Shown in pieces: positions 21,399-31,960 of a stretch of DNA of 64,000 nt (positions are counted from its first letter, which is position 1; each line of letters starts with the position of its first letter). The notes beneath the pieces were generated by a model that did not search any database, had not been told where the DNA came from, and saw only the letters and a program-made list of their open reading frames with translations. Source of the stretch: Dactylorhiza incarnata. Lineage: Eukaryota > Streptophyta > Magnoliopsida > Asparagales > Orchidaceae. The position numbers were made by a program, and so were the translations under genes. The stretch is from positions 7,812,001 through 7,876,000 of the forward strand of contig JAWHQI010000064.1 in assembly GCA_033032865.1 (NCBI GenBank), read 5' to 3'.

Positions 21399-23087
21399 AT
21401 GCGTCAAATTGAACGTGGTCACCCGAGTTACGGAGAGGAAGGTAATGAACCACCCCCGTGGTTTCTACCCTTCGCCCACCAAATGACAACGTTAACCGAG
21501 AGTGTCTATCAAGTGCGAGAAAGATTTAAAAACCTTAGTGGTAGGATGAATAGTCTAGAGGTATCCCCTCGAGGTTCAATGCCACCTCCCATTCGAGATT
21601 GGCATTACAGTAGACCCCATCACGAAACCTCACACCACTACTTAGAAGGGTCTACACAGTGGAGAAATCCTTCATTTGAGGATTACGAGTCCATTTACAC
21701 CCACCCCCATGGAGCCCGCACTCGAGTGGATCCTGTTGATCCGTCGACACCATATTATGAGGGTAGAGTTCAGTATCACTCCAGTTACCGATACTACACG
21801 TCACCTTTATATGAGGAAACTGAGTCGTTATATGCGCGGCCACCCCCACACGTTCGTAGGACTCACGTCCAACCACGAGCACGACATGATCATGTCATGG
21901 ACGCTCATCACGATTACCCTCAAGAATCTTGTAGAGGTCACCCTCGTCAAGATTACATTACACGGTGTGATCCTCCTAGTGTTCCGAAAACGAACATGTT
22001 GGTGTCCATTAAGGGTCGACGAGAGCACTCCTCTTCCCAAGACAGGGAAATTTCACCCACTCTGCCTGATATTCTAGTACAGGATGTGTGGAGTCAACCC
22101 CCACGAGAGTCTGCCCCACTTAGTGAGACCACCATAGAAACCATTTCTACATTGAGTGGAGACTTTTCACATCCTTCACCCGAGATTCTAGATTCTCTAT
22201 TGAGTGAAGAATTTTCACACACTTCACCCGATAGCGCACCGAGTCACAACACGATTGAGAGCCGAGAGCTTTGTAGTGACCTTGAAGTTGTCACCTCTCC
22301 CTTCTTCGGGAGCACCACCCCTTCTGATGGTTTACTTCTGGAGGACCATCACTCTACTGATGGGTTCTTTGACGACCCTCCTATTGAGCCTCCAGATGAA
22401 CCACCTCGTCCATGTATAGCTGAGATACCTGTGAGTAATACCCTTATGAATTCCAAGACATGGATACCTGCTCCATTGTCGCCCTTGATGTCGCCAGTGC
22501 TCCAAAGAGATGGTTTTGATTGTGACATTCATAAGATGAGGCTTGATCATCCGCCTACTCAGCTCATTCAAGAGTTGCGTCATATTTTCAGTGAGTACGA
22601 TCATCACTTTGAGGACCATCATATTCGCGATGAGTTTTCATATGTCCCGCCTAGTGAGCCTCCTGATGCCTCACATTCCATTAGTAAGTTTATTCCGATT
22701 GTCACACTTCACGTGCATTGTTGTTTATATGAGAGCACTCTATATGATATTGGAGCCTATACCGGTACTCGTCATATTTGTGACGAATTTTATTATACCC
22801 CTCCCGGTGAACCCCCAGATGAACCACACATGGGTTCACCACACATTTGGGATGTATCTATCCTTAGTTGCATAGTCGAGTTTGAGGGTGCACTCAATGA
22901 TACGTTGATTTTACGTCTTATCACCCGCACTTATAGAGACAGTTCGCGCACCATGTTGGCACATTTTATCACTGATATCTCTGATTTTCACTTGAGTGTT
23001 CATCGCCCCCGCGATGAAGTCTTTTATGATCCACCTTCTGAGCCTCCTGACCATGTACCTATCTCAGGAGTTGCTGTTAGTATCTAA
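21399..23087 (+). CDS. 562-codon ORF with FYxPPxEPPD repeats, function unknown
   Basis: This is an intact long frame in a recent element. The first Met at 21399 lies about 170 bp after the primer site. Residues about 28-55 (MTTLTESVYQVRERFKNLSG) look like the coiled N-terminus of a gypsy gag. Residues 60-210 are rich in His, Tyr, Arg and Pro; residues 210-320 are Ser/Thr/Glu-rich. The C-terminal half has four copies of a unit: FFDDPPIEPPDEPP (about 326), RDEFSYVPPSEPPD (about 412), CDEFYYTPPGEPPDEP (about 466) and RDEVFYDPPSEPPDH (about 542), separated by variable 50-75-residue spacers with DF/H-rich strands. No zinc knuckle, protease or polymerase motif is present. It could be a modified gag; a role is not assigned. 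The related minus-strand frame at 1228-1944 shares the unit. Confidence 0.7.
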   Translation: MRQIERGHPSYGEEGNEPPPWFLPFAHQMTTLTESVYQVRERFKNLSGRMNSLEVSPRGSMPPPIRDWHYSRPHHETSHHYLEGSTQWRNPSFEDYESIYTHPHGARTRVDPVDPSTPYYEGRVQYHSSYRYYTSPLYEETESLYARPPPHVRRTHVQPRARHDHVMDAHHDYPQESCRGHPRQDYITRCDPPSVPKTNMLVSIKGRREHSSSQDREISPTLPDILVQDVWSQPPRESAPLSETTIETISTLSGDFSHPSPEILDSLLSEEFSHTSPDSAPSHNTIESRELCSDLEVVTSPFFGSTTPSDGLLLEDHHSTDGFFDDPPIEPPDEPPRPCIAEIPVSNTLMNSKTWIPAPLSPLMSPVLQRDGFDCDIHKMRLDHPPTQLIQELRHIFSEYDHHFEDHHIRDEFSYVPPSEPPDASHSISKFIPIVTLHVHCCLYESTLYDIGAYTGTRHICDEFYYTPPGEPPDEPHMGSPHIWDVSILSCIVEFEGALNDTLILRLITRTYRDSSRTMLAHFITDISDFHLSVHRPRDEVFYDPPSEPPDHVPISGVAVSI

Positions 23088-23111
23088 AACCTCTGGTTTG
23101 CGGAGTTAGTC

Positions 23112-23543
23112 GTGTTAGTAGTTCATCCTTTGCATTTGCATATTTGCATGAAAATTGAGCGGAAATTGCATGGTACTTATGATTTATACGCAACTCAAGC
23201 TAACAAGCATAAAAGAGCTATTAGTTTCAAAGTGGACGACTTGGTGATGGTTCGGCTAAATCCGGAACGGCTACCTTCGGGTACCATAAAGAAGTTAGCT
23301 AACCGTAGAACTAGACCCTTTAGAGTGGTCAAGCGGATTGGGCAAAATGCGTATGAACCTGAAATGCCTTCCGTTTGGGGAGCAAATCCGGTTTTTGACG
23401 TAGCCGATCTGACTTTATTCCACGATTATCCACATGAGTCTTTAGATTTTCCATTGCTTTCTCCTCCATTTGATTCTTCTGGGTTGGTGAGTGCTAGTGA
23501 GGAGCCACATTCAGGACACACTGATCCTTATTCAGTTTACTGA
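23112..23543 (+). pseudogene. Gypsy integrase C-terminal remnant (143 codons)
   Basis: It begins in the last part of a gypsy integrase: YATQANKHKRAISFKVDDLVMVRLNPERLPSGTIKKL, then RTRPFRVVKRIGQNAYEPEMPS and NPVFDVADLTLFHDY, the module typical of gypsy integrase C-termini. The catalytic core and zinc finger are gone; the sequence upstream is the stop and spacer after the 562-codon ORF. The remnant proves gypsy ancestry and marks the right breakpoint of the internal deletion. Confidence 0.85.
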
Positions 23544-23717
23544 CACCACCGACAGTTCTACCATTAACCGTTGACAGTTTTCAGAGGTACTTTGTTCATT
23601 GGCATGGCAGACCAGAGACAGAAACCAATTGGGTTTTGGGCCGAGGAGTTATAGCGTCTTGATGTTAATCTTCTACCGCACTGCCGCTCGGAGCACTCAC
23701 CAGAGATGAGTGATTTC

Positions 23718-23731
23718 GAGAGGGGGAGAAT
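23718..23731 (+). other. Polypurine tract of the gypsy element
   Basis: gagagggggagaat lies directly before the 3' LTR at 23732, the expected plus-strand primer position. Confidence 0.8.
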
Positions 23732-25580
23732 TGGTGGAGACCAGTCCCGATTAAGTCGACGCAAAAGTACCCGACGCCGCACCCGATACCATCTTATTTG
23801 TGTCACTTATGATTTTTGTAAAAAAAATGTAATTTGCATTTTGTTTTGTGTAATTTGTGTGGAGAGATATATTTGTATATATATATTTATAATACTTATG
23901 AATATATATATAGCTATATGATATATATATTTATAATATTTATAAATATATACTAAGGGACGGTTCAAACATTCCCTGTGGCCGGTCCGTCTCAATCCCC
24001 AGCCGATTCGTCTTCCACCTCCCCGATCAAAAGCCGCACCTCTTCTTCCCGGTTCAGCACCGCCTCAACCGTCAGAGCTGCAAACCGTCCACGATCCAGC
24101 CACGTCCAAGCTCTGCCATGGACTTCCAGCTCCAACGACTCTTCCGCCCCACGTCAACCGTCTGAACGATGCCCTGTCCCGGTAGTTTCGGCTCCACTTT
24201 CTTGATTCCGCCATGGCCGCACCTTCATACCTGAAGGAGGTTATTTTCTGTGCTCTGTTCAAAAAGGTTATAAAAAGATGATCGATGAAGATATGGAGGT
24301 TTTTGGTGGTGAAAAAGACTTGCTGGGAGAAGAAGATTGAAACTTGTATTTTCCGATCGGGTCCTGTAGATGAGTGAAAGAGACGATGAACAGTGGGTGT
24401 TAGGATCGGTTCCTGTTTATTTCCTTGGAGCCCTGTGTGAACTAGTGGTGTTCGATTCCTGTTTAGGAGGTAGTCGGCTATTCCCCTTAGGAGAAGAAAT
24501 CTGGAGGTTTGGTTTGGATTAGCCGTAGAAGAGAGAGGTGGGAGATGATGAATAGTACTATGTGTGTGAGAATTGATATTTCTCTCGTATCTTTGTTTTT
24601 CTCTGATTCTTTGTTTCCTGTACTTGCTGTTTAAGGAGATCTCATTGGTTTGTTGCTCCCATGATTTAAATCCTTTGCATGTTGAAAAATTAATCCCGAT
24701 GCCGTGAGCTTGAGAGGGATCTGTTGATATGTTTTCGATTTCCTGCTGAGAATTGAATGTTGATGGTGAACAGTTTATTTTTAATGTTACTATTTGGTAT
24801 TGATTCCAGTGATGAGATGAGTTAATTAGATTGCTCGGTGAAGAGTTAGTGAGTAGAGGAAAGTTGTTGCTTGTGATTCCAGTGAACCATGGTATGACAA
24901 TTTAATTTGTTGCTTGTGAGATTTCGGGGATCTACCTTGAGTGTTTGAGATTTCGTGGTTCCACCTTGGGTGTGAGAGCGAGTGAGAAATTAGGTTGTTT
25001 AGTTTGTGGCTTCCTTACACTAGTGAGTGTTTGAGTTTCCGCGGAACCACTTTCGTGTGAGAGTAAGTGAAATTTCTCCTTAGTGCCGTGTGCGATAGCG
25101 GCCGACTTCGGAGCGGGAGATCGAAGGTGACGAGGAATTCCTCGCGGGATCGCCGTCGACTTCGATTGCGGAAAGACGCCTCTTTCCGTGGGTAACTTGT
25201 TTCTTTCTCTTCCTTTGTGTGCATCTATATTTTCTCTTTAGGAAATTAGATTTATTGTGGGTTTTCGCCTGAATTTTGTCAGCGAACGCTACGTCGAAAA
25301 CTCCAAACGGAAACGTATTTGGAGTTCACGATTTCCGTTGCTACGACAAGGGGAACGGAACGAAAGTTGCGAACTTCCTTCCCGGATTTAGAATTGAACC
25401 ATATTTTCAAGAAAATTCATTTTAAACAAAATTAGTAATTTTATGCTTTACAAAAATCTTGTTGCTTAATTTCTTAAGTTCGTGCACGCCCGCTCAAATT
25501 TCAAATTTTAAATTGCACGCATTTAGGGATTCCTAGAAATAGCCGACAGGCGCGCAAACCCTACGCGTCGTCCTGCATCA
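23732..25580 (+). repeat. 3' LTR of the non-autonomous gypsy element
   Basis: 1849 bp, near-identical to 19378-21227; TATA-like ttataaaaag at 24268-24277. Confidence 0.9.
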
Positions 25581-25585
25581 CCATG

Positions 25586-26924
25586 TTATAGCTAGGCTAT
25601 ATTCAAGGACATGCTGATCATGCTCTCTTTATTAAAAGGAGAGGAGCTAAAATATCGGTACCCATTGTATATGTGGATGACATCATCATTACATGAAGTG
25701 ATTTGGAGAAAACGAATTTGAAGTCAAATTTCTAGAAAAACTGGAATATTTCTTGGGGATTGAAGTGACAAGGTCTCATTTGGGGATCTTCATATCCCAG
25801 AGAAAGTATGTTCTTGACCTTCTGGAGGAAACTGGTCTGTTTAGATGTGCTCCGGTGGATACCCCTATTAAGACGATTCACAAAATTGAAGAAGATACTA
25901 ATGGAGATAAAGTTGACTCCTCAAGCTACCAGAGATTGATTGGTAGACTAATATACTTATCTCATATTCGTCCTGATATCACTTATGTTGTTGGCATCCT
26001 AAGCAGATTCATGCATGCTCCGAGATCCTCCATCATAAGGCTGCATATCGGGTCTTAAGGTACCTCAAGATGTCTCCAGGACGTGGGATCCTGTTCTTTG
26101 CGAATCAACCTCTGAAGAGTGAAGTTTTTACGGATGCTAATTGGGCTGACAACCTAGGTGATCGGAAATCTACTACTGGATATTGCTCCTTTGTGGGTGG
26201 AAATCTTGTATCTTGGAAGAGAAAAAACAAAATGTTGTTGCACGATCGAGTGTCGAAGCGTAATATAGGGCTATGATACAAGGCGTTTGCGAGAGATTGT
26301 GGTTGAAATCAATTCTTCAGGATTTTACGAGAACAAACCTTAAGCAGATTCATGCATGCTCCCAAGATCCTCCATCAGAAGGCTGCATATCGGGTCTTAA
26401 GGTACCTCAAGAAGTCTCCAGGATGTGGGATCCTGTTCTTTGCGAATCAACCTCTGAAGATTGAAGTTTTTACGGATGCTGATTGGGCTGGCAGCCTAGG
26501 TGAGCGGAAATTTACTACTGGATATTGCTCCTTTGTGGGTGGAAATCTTGTATCTTGGAAGAGCAAAAAACAAAATGTTGTTGCACGATCGAGTGCCGAA
26601 GCGGAATAAAGGGCTATGCCACAAGGCGTTTGTGCGAGATTGTGGTTGAAATCAATTCTTCAGGATTTTACGAGAACAAACCTATTACTCTCTATTGCGA
26701 CAACAAAGCTGCGATCAATATTGCCAACAATTCAGTTCAACATGATCAGATCAAACATGTTGAAGTGGATAGACATTTTATTAAAGATCACTTCGACAAG
26801 GGTAATATTTATACACCCTTTGTGAATTCTCAAGATCAACTTGTCGACATCTTCACCAAAGGGCTAAGTTATGACAACTTTACTGACAATACTTCAAAGT
26901 TGGGAATGATTGATATATACTCCC
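25586..26924 (+). pseudogene. Copia A RT C-terminus and RNase H, with internal tandem duplication
   Basis: The RT resumes with HADHALFIKRRGAKISVPIVYVDDIIIT (YVDD retained), YFLGIEVTRSHLGIFISQRKYVLDLLEETG and SYQRLIGRLIYLSHIRPDITYVVGILSRF. RNase H shows EVFTDADWAGSLGERKFTTGYCSFVGGNLVSW, LYCDNKAAINIANN and KHVEVDRHFIKDHFDKG. A 341-bp segment (26001-26341) is repeated at 26342-26685, so the RNase H start occurs twice. The end (SKLGMIDIYS) is split at 26924 by the Tat element, and the last codons and polypurine tract resume at 39553. Confidence 0.85.
26001..26685 (+). repeat. 341-bp direct tandem duplication in Copia A RNase H
   Basis: aagcagattcatgcatgctc begins both copies (26001 and 26342). 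Both run to gattttacgagaacaaacct (26340 and 26685). The copies differ at scattered positions, for example gagatcctccatcataagg versus caagatcctccatcagaagg. Confidence 0.85.
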
Positions 26925-27762
26925 TGTACAACCCCGTGTTTGCGAGTGGGCTCATCAAGCCATCAGGTGATCATGAGCGAGAAGTGGCGAGTCAATCGGG
27001 CGAGTGGTGAGCCTCGGCTCGTACTCGCCTCTAGCGGGCACTCGCCCCCAGCTCGGTACGAGTGAAGAGTCCCAACTCTACCTGGCACTTGCCACTCCGG
27101 CGAGTCGGCTCAGGGCAGCTTGGACTCGCCACTCCGGCGAGTCAGCTCAGGGCAGCTTGGACTCGCCACTCCGGCGAGTCTGCTCAGGCCAGCTTGGACT
27201 CGACTGTTTGGTTGATGGTTTGTTCTTACCAGGTGATCCTATTTTGGCCTGCAGTTAGCCATTCCAAACAACGGGATTCCGCTGTTGGCAGACCAATTTG
27301 GGCTGCTTTTAGTAAAACCAAGAGGCGGGGTTCAACTATCCGCAGACCGTTTCAGGAAAACTATAAATAGACCCCAAGGGCACCTTTGGAGAGGCTCTCT
27401 CACTAGCTTCTCTCTCCTCTGGTTTGCTTTGGTCGATCAGAGAGTCCATTTTTGCTGCTCACCGTGGTTTTTGGGTGGGAAGGCAGGGGCTCTCTGGCAC
27501 TCTCCAAGGTGCCCAGTTCAGCAATTGGCTTGGGAGGGGAAGTTTTTTAGATCTTCCGGGTTAGTGGCGGGACCTCCTCGCTGCAGCTCGTGGGTCTATT
27601 CTTAGTTTTCCACCATTTGTGAGTGAGTTTCTTTGTCCTGAGTGTCTGGTCTAGAGATTGAAATCAGGATAAGTAAGAGCAAACTACACCAATCTGAACT
27701 CCTCTCGAGCCGTGGTTTCCGGGCTCAGAGGTTGAACCGTGGTTTCCTGGTTTAACATTTTT
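26925..27762 (+). repeat. 5' LTR of the Tat element
   Basis: It starts TGTACAACCCCG. The LTR-end alignment to the 3' copy (...gttcaacatttca) places its end near 27762, where the last bases are changed. A clear TATA box, ctataaatag, is at 27361-27370. It is 73 bp longer than the 3' LTR, partly because of three tandem copies of a 36-bp unit (ggacttgccactccggcgag-type, 27085-27195). Confidence 0.8.
27361..27370 (+). promoter_or_regulatory. TATA box of the Tat 5' LTR promoter
   Basis: ctataaatag, conserved in the 3' LTR at 39151-39160, about 435 bp into the LTR. It is the probable genomic RNA promoter. Confidence 0.6.
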
Positions 27763-27814
27763 GGTGCGGTGAGCGTAGACCGTAGTTTGTTTGGAAAATC
27801 CCGAGTAAGATCTA

Positions 27815-29427
27815 ATGACTGGAAGTGAAGGGCAAGGAGGCGACCTTGGGAGCTCGCCACCTTCAGGCGAGTTCGTGAGAAAGAGTGATTTCGACGAATT
27901 TAGAAAGTCGATTCTCGAGACCCTGCACATCACCCTCTCGCCGCTGGGAGAGTGCTCGAACCCGCGGTTCCAGTACTCGCCCCGCAAGCCCTAAACAAGG
28001 ACGCACCCGACAGGCGACTCGGGAAGGAGGCGCAAGCGGGGGAGGATGAGCGAGCTATTCACGCGCGCGTGCTGTTTCCCATCCCGCCGAGCGCTCGCTA
28101 CCCAGGCGAGGAGACTGGGCGAGTGCCCCCGACTCGCCAAGTAGGGTCAGGGAGCCCGTTCCGCGAGCTGATTCGCTCAGCTCCCGTTCCAGAGGGATTC
28201 ACAGAGCCCGTCATGTCCTACTACACGAGCAAAGATGATCCCCTCAAGCATCTTCAGTGGTTCGAAGACGTCGTCTCCATCAGACAGATGACAGACGCCT
28301 TCAAGTGCAAGCTGTTTTCCATCTCCTTCAAGTGAAAGGTGAGGGACTGATTCCACTAGCTCCCTTCTGGGACCATATACAACTTCGAGGATCTCCACCG
28401 GAGTTTCCTGCTGCGGTTCGCCACGTCAAAGATGAGGAAGAAGGGGGCCGAGGCTCTCTTTCTAATTCAGCAGAAGTCCGAAGAATCGTTGGGAAGCTAC
28501 ATGGACCGGTTCCAGGAAGAGTTCCTCTTAGTCCATGAGGTGCCAGGGCACACCCTGCAACTCGCCTTCACCCTCAGACTGTGACAAGGGCTGTTCAAGA
28601 TGGGACTTGCCCGAGATCCACTTTTGTCATACGAGGAATTGATCGAGCGAGCGTGGGTAGAGATCGAGGGGGAGGCTACCAACAGTGCTTTTGTGGCAAA
28701 GTTGGCCAAGTGGGCCGGAGGAGAAGAGAAGGGAGGAGGAGGATCCCACAGTAGTAGATAAGAAGAAGGGAGGAGCCAAGGAGGCGGCAGGGGTTCCAGG
28801 GGCCCCCCTGGGGGCAGGAGCCCGGAGGAAGATATCAACCACCCGTTAACCGGCCAGTATGGAGACCACCAGGAGGATATCCTCAAGGTCAGGAAAGAGG
28901 TTTCGCCCAGGGAGGGGGACCCTTCCAAGGGAGAGGGGGGCACTTTCAAGGGTGACATGGACGGTTCAACCCTCCGGGGTGGCAACCGGGTCCGAGACGC
29001 TTCCAACCCCCACCTCAGCATGCCATGGCGATAGGCCGAGGAGGAAGAAGGGGAAGAAAGAATCGCCCAGGAGGGGCAGAAAGGGGGAGGGTGGCGTTGC
29101 CATACTGTGACTTTCATCAGGAGGAAGGTCACGCGACGGCTACCTGTCTCGAGTTCCTAAAAGTAAGAGGAGGGAGGAGAGCCCCAGCGGGGCAACAACG
29201 AATTCAAGATGACGGAAGAGGAGGAGCAAAGATAGAGGACCGGTGCGAGGACCGAGTTGACGTGGGAACCCGAGGAGGGATCAGGGTAATCCACGGGGGG
29301 GGGGGGGGGGGGGGTAGGAGTCGAGGCCACCAGAAAGGGCAGTCTCCACACCATCTACCGTCGGAGTGTCGCTTCGATCTCCAGGACCCCACCCCCCGAG
29401 GAGAAGATCACCTTCACCAGCAAGGAC
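27815..29427 (+). pseudogene. Tat element gag
   Basis: It starts near MTGSEGQGGDLGSS. The retrotransposon-gag core reads PVMSYYTSKDDPLKHLQWFEDVVSIRQMTDAFKCKLF, then after frame changes NFEDLHRSFLLRFATSK and QKSEESLGSYMDRFQEEFL and, in another frame, MGLARDPLLSYEELIERAWVEIE. A Gly/Arg-rich tail follows, with a zinc-knuckle-like YCDFHQEEGHATATCLEF (about 29105-29155). A 20-base G run (29295-29314) lies in the tail. At least five frameshifts or stops separate the blocks. Confidence 0.75.
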
Positions 29428-29806
29428 ATGCCCGAGCATGAAGACCCGTTCTGCGACGCGCTGGTAATTCAAATAACGATCGAGAACTTCACGGTCTCCA
29501 GGATTCTCGTGGACAATGTGAGCTCCGTCAACGTGATTTTCAAGAAAGCCTTTGATGAGATGAAGGTGGAGGCGAAAAGGGTACTCGCCTCAGACGAACT
29601 TCTCTTCGGATTCTTCGGGGAGAGGAAGGAAGTGAAGGGAGGACTCGAGCTCCTCGTGACCCTGCGTGGAACGTCAAAGAACTGTCGGTTCGTCATCGTG
29701 GACGCACCAAGTAGTTATAACGCCATCTTCGGACGACCCCTCATCAGTGCATTACGCTGCGCGCCTTCCTACCACCAATGCTTAAAGTATAGCATTGGGG
29801 GAGTCT
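29428..29806 (+). pseudogene. Tat element aspartic protease
   Basis: A 126-codon frame: CDALVIQITIENFTVSRILVDNVSSVNVIFKKAF contains the active-site region, then FGERKEVKGGLELLVTLRGTSKNCRFVIVDAPSSYNAIFGRP is the typical flap and ILGRP-like end. The expected D-(T/S/N)-G-S motif reads DNVSS, so the active-site Gly is changed to Val. The frame itself is open. Confidence 0.8.
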
Positions 29807-29981
29807 AGATCCGGGTCAGGGGAGACCCTAAGGTGGCTAGACAGTGCTACGTCACAGCCGTCAACACCATCACCTGGAAGGTGACAAAAGAGGTTGACAG
29901 AGCAATGGAGGGGCAAGCCAGGTTGGAGGCAACAAAGGAAGTCGGGATGAAGTCATCACCCAGGATGGGAGGCCGGAGAAA

Positions 29982-30841
29982 GTGCAAGTCAACAGGAAGC
30001 TGAGCGAGGGGGACCAAGAGAAGGTCCGCAAGTGTATCCAGCAGAACATCGACATCTTCGTATGGAGCGCTGCGGACATGCAATGGATCGATGCGGACGT
30101 GGCGTGTCATCGCCTCAACCTCGACCCAAGCGTCCGTCCCATCCGCCAAAAGAAGAGAGCTGCGACAACTACTCTGGTCGGACCCATCCGAGAAGAAGTG
30201 GAGAAATTACTAAAGGCAGGTTTTATGTCGGAGATCCATTACCCAGGTTGGATCTCCAATGTTGTAATGGTGAAAAAGGAGATGGGAGGTGGAGAATGTG
30301 TATCGATTTTTCCTTGTTGAATAAAACATGCCCCAAGGATTGTTATCCTTTGCCTCGAATCGACGCTCTGGTAGACTCAGCTGTCGGTTTCCATGTGATG
30401 AGTTTCTTAGACGCTTTTTCAGGATACCATCAGATCCGAATGCACCAGCCGGATGTTAAGGACGTTTCCTTCATCACGGACAATGGGTGTTATTGCTATA
30501 AAATGATGTCATTCGGGTTGAGAAACGCAGGGGCCACGTACCATAGAATGATGGATCGAGTGTTCAGGGAGCAAAATTAGAGAAGTTTAGAAGTCTATGT
30601 AGATGACCTAATGGTGAAAAGCAGGGACGTAGGGTTTCACCTTCAAGACCTAGCAGAGATCTTTGCCACCCTGCGGAAATTCAAAATGAGGCTTAACCCT
30701 CTGAAGTGTATCTTTGGGGCAGGAAGGGGAAAGTTCCTAGGTCATCTCCTCACCCCTGCAGGGGTAGAGCATAACCCCGATAAGGTGAGGGCGATCTTAG
30801 ACTTGGAGGCCCTAGGAATGCAAATGAGGTCCATCGACTGA
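29982..30841 (+). pseudogene. Tat element reverse transcriptase
   Basis: Frame 1 (29982-30320) reads QNIDIFVWSAADMQWIDADVACHRLNLDPSVRPIRQKKR and VEKLLKAGFMSEIHYPGWISNVVMVKK. A shift near 30285 leads into RWRMCIDFSLLNKTCPKDCYPLPRIDALVDSA, SFLDAFSGYHQIRM (first catalytic Asp) and YKMMSFGLRNAGATYHRMMDRVF. A TAG at 30578 precedes VYVDDLMVKS (catalytic DD), then FGAGRGKFLGHLLTPAGVEHNPDKV. All RT blocks are present, with two breaks. Confidence 0.85.
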
Positions 30842-31302
30842 CAGGGAAGTTGACAGGGTTAAGCAGGTTCCTCTCTCGGGCAAGTGAGAAGTGCTCGCCC
30901 TTTTTCAAGGTGCTGATAGGAGGTCAGAAGTTCGAGTGGACTTCGGAATGCGAGGAGACCTTCCAGCAGTTAAAGAGGCAACTCACGCAGACACCCCTAC
31001 TCCAAGGGCCTAGGGTGGGAGATGACCTGGCTCTTTACCTGGGAGTGGGAGCTGAAGTGGTAAGCTCAGTCCTTGTTCGAGAGGAGGGTAGGAAGCAACT
31101 TCCCATCTATTATGTATTTATGGTCTTGAAGAAAGCAGAACTCAAATACCCCATCCTGGAGAAGCTGGCGTTCGCCCTGATCATCTCGGCCAGAAAGCTT
31201 CGACCGTATTTCTAGGCACACTCACTCAAAGTGATGACCGACCATCTCCTCCGCAACATCATGGAAGGAGTAAAGCACTCAGGAAGGTTGGCGAAATAGT
31301 CG
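30842..31302 (+). pseudogene. Tat element gypsy-type RNase H
   Basis: The RT-RNase H linker reads MTGLSRFLSRASEKCSPFFKVL and FEWTSECEETFQQLKRQLTQTPLL. RNase H itself is LALYLGVGAEVVSSVLVREEGRKQLPIYYVF, KAELKYPILEKLAFALIISARKLRPYF. The first catalytic position (usually LYLAVSxxAVSAVL) follows the Tat pattern without Asp. A TAG at 31213 and another at 31300 break the frame. Confidence 0.75.
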
Positions 31303-31960
31303 GTGGAGCTGAGCGAGTTTGAAATTTCCTTCGTACCCCGACTGTCGATGAAGGCGCAGGCTGTGGCTGTCTTCTTGGCAGAGTATGCGGTTGAGGTGGA
31401 AGGGTCCCAATCTCTTGAGCACTTAGCCTGGGAGATGCTGGTGGATGGAGCATCAGGAAGGTACTCCCTGGGGGGAGGAGTGGTCTTGATAAGTCTCCAG
31501 GGGACAAAGATTGAGCAAGCAATAAACATCTGCTTTCCACTTACCAATAACCAATGCGAGTATGAGGCGGTGATAGCAGGTCTCCGTTTGGTAAGGGAGC
31601 TGGGAGTCCAGGACGTGAAGGTCTCTACGTACTCCATGGTGGTAGCGTCACAAATAATGGGAGAATTCGAGACTAGGGAGCCAACTCTCCAACGGTACCT
31701 GACGAAGGTCAACGAGCTCATCGGGTTGTTCCGAACCTTCTCCATTCGACATGTGCCAAGAGAGGAAAATACTCAGGCAGGCCACCTGGCAAAGCACGGT
31801 CCTCGTGCAGGAGGGACGGTGACAGAATTGTTCCGGCCATCCATCGAAGAAGGCGAGTTGATGGAGATCGATCGGCGACCCACGTGGATGGATCCTTTCA
31901 TCATTTTCCTGACCTCGGGTATAAGTCCGCCTACTATGTACTTCAGGAGGGAGCCTTGTA
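31303..31960 (+). pseudogene. Tat element second (archaeal-type) RNase H
   Basis: The domain from WEMLVDGASGRYSLGGGVVLISLQG to TFSIRHVPREENTQAGHLAK is the aRNH domain that distinguishes Tat elements. The first Asp (VDGAS) and the Glu (QCEYEAVIAGLRL) are kept. The third position, normally SDS, reads TYS, and the final AD of ADALAK reads AG. Two of four catalytic acids are therefore lost. The frame continues to 32442 only as an out-of-frame tail. Confidence 0.8.

Larger units (their letters stand above)
19378..25580 (+). mobile_element. Young non-autonomous gypsy element with PPGEPPD ORF
   Basis: LTRs of 1850 bp (19378-21227) and 1849 bp (23732-25580) start TGG and end CATCA. A perfect ccatg duplication flanks them (19373-19377 and 25581-25585). 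The primer site tggtatcagag (21231-21241) and the polypurine tract gagagggggagaat (23718-23731) are intact. The two LTRs differ by only a handful of substitutions plus a TA-repeat length change, so the insertion is recent. The 2.5-kb interior has no protease, RT or RNase H; it holds a 562-codon ORF and the C-terminal tail of a gypsy integrase. It must be mobilised in trans if it still moves. Confidence 0.9.
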
